From positions 357,617 through 421,616 of the forward strand of contig NW_024104367.1 in the NCBI RefSeq assembly GCF_003945595.2: 64,000 bases of DNA, read 5' to 3'. The notes beneath the pieces are model-generated. The model did not search any database and was not told the origin of the DNA. It saw nothing but the letters and a program-made list of their open reading frames with translations. The DNA is from Pipra filicauda (Eukaryota > Chordata > Aves > Passeriformes > Pipridae). Numbering within the stretch: the first letter of the stretch is position 1; the number at the start of each line of letters is the position of its first letter. This document shows, in pieces, positions 60,820-64,000 of the stretch. The position numbers were made by a program, and so were the translations under genes.

Positions 60820-61065
60820 TAGATGGATTTAAACTGAAAGAGAGTAAGTTTAGATTAGATGCAGGGAAGAAATTCTTCCCTGGGAGGGTGGTGAGGCCCT
60901 GGCACAGGTTGCCCAGAGAAGCTGTGACTGTCCCATCCCTGCAAGTGTCCAAGGCCAGACTGGATCAAAGGAGCAACCTGGGATAGTGGAAGGTGTCCCT
61001 GCTCACGGTAGGGGCTTGGAACTAGAAGATCTTTAAGGTCCCTCCAACCCCAGCCATCCTATATA
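60820..61065 (+). mobile_element. CR1 fragment, group A
   Basis: Sense CR1: TTAAACTGAAAGAGAGTAAG, AGGGAAGAAATTCTTCCCTG, GCACAGGTTGCCCAGAGAAG and TAGTGGAAGGTGTCCCTGCT, ending in CTTTAAGGTCCCTCCAACCC and a degraded octamer (CATCCTATATATA). A small internal deletion follows GGCCAGACTGGAT. Confidence 0.94.
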
Positions 61066-62758
61066 TACTGAAATATGTACCAAAAGACAGAAAAAAACCC
61101 AGCCCATGGCAACAAACCACCTTAAAAGCAGCACCCATGAGAAATCATTCAATATTTTATATAACCCAGGAGCATCTGTTGATGTTGGGACAATAAAGCA
61201 GTTAATTTAATAACTCAGAGTGTCTTCAAATGAAGAACAGAGCCTTACAATGTTCCTAATGCATTTAGGGACTGCAAGGCTGAGCCAGCTCAACCCTCTT
61301 TATCTATTTGTACATTTATGATCATATAAAGCCCAAACACAACGTGTGGTTTTGCTCTTCTGAAGCAACAGCAGATTTCTTTACTTGTTATTTTTGTTGT
61401 GAAAGTTTTACAAAGGAAAGTCTCTGTTTGGGACTTCTTAAGTAGGAAATAAATATGTCAAACATTAAAAATGTTCTTTATGAACATTTTCATCAGAGGT
61501 AACTTTCAAAGATGTCAGAAGGTTCTATATATATATTTGGAAGAATATGAGACGTGGTTTGTAAAATATGAAAATTATGGGGATCACATGAGGTAGAGTG
61601 TTTGAAAAAATGCTAAAAAAAAGATTAAGGGAGTTTTTCAACAAAAAAATAGTATATTTCATTATGATTTTTCTTTGAAGTAAGTACAAACTTAATTCTG
61701 AGAAAAAAATAAATAGCCTAACCAGTGTGATGGGTTGCTTTGCTTCTCTACAAACACTTTTGATATTTTTCATTGTGTTATTTTCTTTTGTCATGAAATG
61801 TGTGAGTTGAAGTTGAACAATTTGGACCAAAAATTATTTATTTTGATTTTTGTGCAAAGGGAAAGTGTGAAGAACTGGTGGATTTGGGTGGTTTTTTCCT
61901 CGCTTTGTCCACCAAGCCAGAAATTCCATCAGCTGCACATTGGAGTCAGGCAGTGCCTTGGAAGATATCACTTCACCTTCTCTGCTTCTGCCTCTTAATC
62001 TCCTTAGACTGCTCTTGGGATGAGAGCTGATTTGTTAAGAATTTGTACCATTCTCTGAAGAATGGGCCCCTAATCTCAAGAAGAATCTTTAACTACTCCT
62101 ATAACAAAAATAATAAAATAGTAAGAGTACCAATAATAACCACAGAGCTGGGAATGAAACTTGGTTGGGAGGATTCACTCAGTGTGACCTGGCAGTTGAC
62201 CTTTATCTCAAACAGAGACAGATTTTTTTAATATATATATATTTTTTCTCACTCTTATTGCTGTGAGGCACAGCTGATAGGTGAAAGCTGTTGCTGGAAA
62301 GCCACTCATTAAATTGTAATTTCAATGTGCTGACATTTCAATGGGAGGCTTGCTCCCTGGGTGGCTCAACAGTTTAAGTTTGTAAAATATCAGGCAGGGC
62401 TTTGTAAGTTTGACTGTGTCAACTGCTGGTTTTGGCAGCAGCAGAAAATAGAAGGTGAACTGGGTGACTACGTGTTGCTGTAAGGCCCTGCATTTTGTCC
62501 GTCTTCAAGTGAATAGAATCAAATTCTAATATATGCCTCTGATCAGAAAAAAAAAAAAAACAAACCTTTTTCCAGGAGTAGAAATCTTTGTGATGTTTCC
62601 TCCACATATCCTGTGGATTTTGTGAGGATGAGGATGCAGACCTGCTGCCACAGAGAGAAAGGACATCTCACATAACTGGTAAATGTACCCTAAATAATGG
62701 GATAGTTTAATTAATTTTCTGAGTTAGAAATTATTGAACCTCAGTTCCTGTCCTGAAG
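61066..62758. other. Unique AT-rich sequence
   Basis: A 9-bp perfect stem AAAATGTTC (61468-61476) / GAACATTTT (61482-61490), an (AT)n run near 62231-62242 and a poly-A run near 62546-62560 are the only structures seen. Frames of 87 and 101 codons at 61525-61998 lack motifs. Confidence 0.5.
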
Positions 62759-62768
62759 ATGGACAAGT
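62759..62768. repeat. Target site duplication, left copy
   Basis: ATGGACAAGT, identical to 63218-63227, directly flanks the 3' end of the RTE insertion. Confidence 0.85.
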
Positions 62769-63217
62769 CACGGCTGGGCTTCGCGAGCGAAGATTTGGGA
62801 AGGGCTCTACCCACATTTGTTGCAGGCGCGTTGGTGGCTGAAAAGGCCAATACGAGATAGGCATGTCTGGTTGCAAAAGGCACAGCAGAAAGACTCCTTA
62901 GATGGTGTATTCTGCAAGGCACGATTCTTTCTGCGTTGCCTTTTCTCCTCAAGAGTGATCCTGCGTGCTTTCTCAAAGGCATCAGCAGCGTTATAGATGG
63001 TGTGTCTCCAGGCCTCCCGATTGGAGGCCAGAGTAGACCAGTTATGTTGATCAATATGGCCGAGGCTGAGATGTTGTTTCAGGGAGTCCTTGTATCTTTT
63101 CTTCGGGGCTCCTCTCTTGCGGCAGCCAGTGGCAAGTTCACCATAAAGCAGGATCTTAGGGAGGGGGTGGTCCTTCATCCTGGAGACATGCCCTACCCAA
63201 CGCAGCTGTGTTCTCAC
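62769..63217 (-). mobile_element. 5'-truncated RTE-clade retrotransposon (AviRTE-like)
   Basis: A 449-bp insertion bounded by perfect 10-bp direct repeats, the mark of target-primed reverse transcription. The minus strand holds the C-terminal 136 codons of an RTE-type polyprotein, a stop at 62807-62809 and a 38-base 3' UTR containing a CTTCG/CGAAG hairpin. It is CpG-rich relative to its flanks and its frame is intact, both suggesting recent insertion. RTE elements with this C-terminus occur widely in animals; in birds the known family is AviRTE. The exact family needs alignment. Confidence 0.88.
62807..63217 (-). pseudogene. RTE ORF C-terminal fragment
   Basis: Uninterrupted minus-strand frame of 136 residues. 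It starts VRTQLRWVGHVSRMKDHPLP, then KILLYGELATG and KKRYKDSLKQHLS, the conserved post-RT block of RTE-type proteins. It ends in a zinc-finger motif CAFCNQTCLSRIGLFSHQRAC (C-x2-C ... H-x3-C) just before the stop. The frame extends 11 codons into host DNA to an ATG at 63250, but those codons are target site and flank. Endonuclease and reverse transcriptase domains are absent. Confidence 0.85.
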
Positions 63218-63227
63218 ATGGACAAGT
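63218..63227. repeat. Target site duplication, right copy
   Basis: ATGGACAAGT at the 5'-truncated end of the RTE insertion. Confidence 0.85.
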
Positions 63228-63828
63228 AATAAGGACAAAAACAGAATCAAACTTTGGGCAGCCTTGGATCAACTTCTGCTTGACTCTACAGAGGGGGAAA
63301 GTTAAAATCTACTTTGGGAGGGTGTAATGGAGGGGTTACATTTGCAGTGACTGATAGAGCTTCATCCCTGTCAGTGTGGCAGATATTAAGTCAAGTTCTA
63401 CTCCAATCTGTTTGATTACAAACCAAGACTCTTCCATTAAAATTAAAATTCACAATGATCCAAGATGACAAGTGCCCCAACATCCCAGAATATGGGAACG
63501 GGGCTTCTTGACATTTGCCCCCTTCTTGTGAGACATTCTCCATTGATCTTTTCCTGAACAGCAGGTTCCAGAGCATCTTACAGTTTTCTGCTCAGAGCTG
63601 GAAACAGATTGTTTCCCAGAGATTCTCTCTAACCTTGATGGCAGCAGCTCCAGGGCACAGAAGCAAAACTCTTTTGGATTAAAGTTGCAAGTATCTATAT
63701 TAACAAGCATATGATTACAGTACAAATTGCCTTGAATAATTCAGAGATCCCTATCCAAAGTTTGATGGTAATCACAGCCTGGGAGAATATTATTAAAAAT
63801 GAAACCTTCTGTCTGGGAAAAGAATTGG
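63228..63828. other. Unique sequence
   Basis: No gene or repeat is recognised between the RTE insertion and the terminal pentanucleotide array. Overlapping minus frames of 61 and 91 codons (63391-63725) have no domain. Confidence 0.5.
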
Positions 63829-64000
63829 TTCTCTTCTCTTCTCTTCTCTTCTCTTCTCTTCTCTTCTCTTCTCTTCTCTTCTCTTCTCTTCTCTTCTCTT
63901 CTCTTCTCTTCTCTTCTCTTCTCTTCTCTTCTCTTCTCTTCTCTTCTCTTCTCTTCTCTTCTCTTCTCTTCTCTTCTCTTCTCTTCTCTTCTCTTCTCTT
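63829..64000. repeat. Perfect (TTCTC)n array, truncated by window end
   Basis: 172 bp of uninterrupted TTCTC pentamers (at least 34 units, no variants) run to the last base of the window. The complementary strand is pure purine (GAGAA). The true length is unknown. Confidence 0.98.

Noticed and set aside
1..64000. CRISPR arrays, bacterial operons, integrons or phage modules
   Set aside because: No regularly spaced repeats, no ribosome-binding-site-linked ORFs, and the sequence is clearly vertebrate by its CR1 content.

Overview
The window reads as nuclear DNA of a bird: intergenic or deep intronic, AT-rich and without a protein-coding gene I can support. The main evidence is the repeat content. 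At least 27 fragments of the avian non-LTR retrotransposon CR1 are scattered through it, recognised by their conserved 3' region and 3'-terminal ATTCTATG-type octamers. I see no Alu, L1, B1/B2 or other mammalian repeats. I recognise no tRNA, rRNA, snRNA, CRISPR array or bacterial-type operon. The longest open frames outside repeats are under 180 codons and match nothing I know, so I list no host CDS.

Layout. CR1 copies lie on both strands (about 11 plus, 16 minus). By 3'-end signature I sort them into informal groups. A is GGTTTGGGTTGGAAGGGA. B is AGGTTGGAAAAGACC with TCAAGTCCAACC. C is ATATCCTGAATTGGAAGGG. D is GGTTGGAAGGGACCACAG. E is CCCAGGTTGGAAGGGACCTC. Most are 50-500 bp 5'-truncated copies. 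Longer ones at 5509-6225, 12755-13546, 18130-19148 and 38815-39500 still carry degraded ORF2 sequence. Long stretches without recognisable CR1 lie at 7813-12754, 45570-50928 and 51070-55525. Three segments look like LTRs or LTR fragments (36519-36590, 45080-45569, 57300-57500), called from memory of avian LTR sequence and internal signals.

The most distinctive items are these. (1) A 5'-truncated RTE-clade retrotransposon on the minus strand at 62769-63217 has an intact ORF C-terminus with a C2H2 zinc finger, flanked by perfect 10-bp direct repeats (ATGGACAAGT). In birds, RTE elements of this kind are known as AviRTE, for which horizontal transfer has been proposed. (2) A 259-bp sequence occurs twice in direct orientation 8,068 bp apart (15686-15944 and 23754-24012) with 7 mismatches, all in the last 104 bp. 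(3) An 85%-identical inverted repeat lies at 37081-37212 / 38012-38150. (4) The CR1 at 59526-59741 has its 3' part inverted in place. (5) There are several strong simple repeats, including a GGGGC/GGGAA minisatellite (8299-8373) and a perfect (TTCTC)n array of at least 34 units that runs off the window end.

Nothing here forms a pathway or operon. The genes present are retrotransposon remnants, and the unique sequence holds only candidate regulatory motifs and inverted repeats. I see no convincing undescribed biological system; the best leads are the RTE insertion and the unclassified 259-bp repeat.
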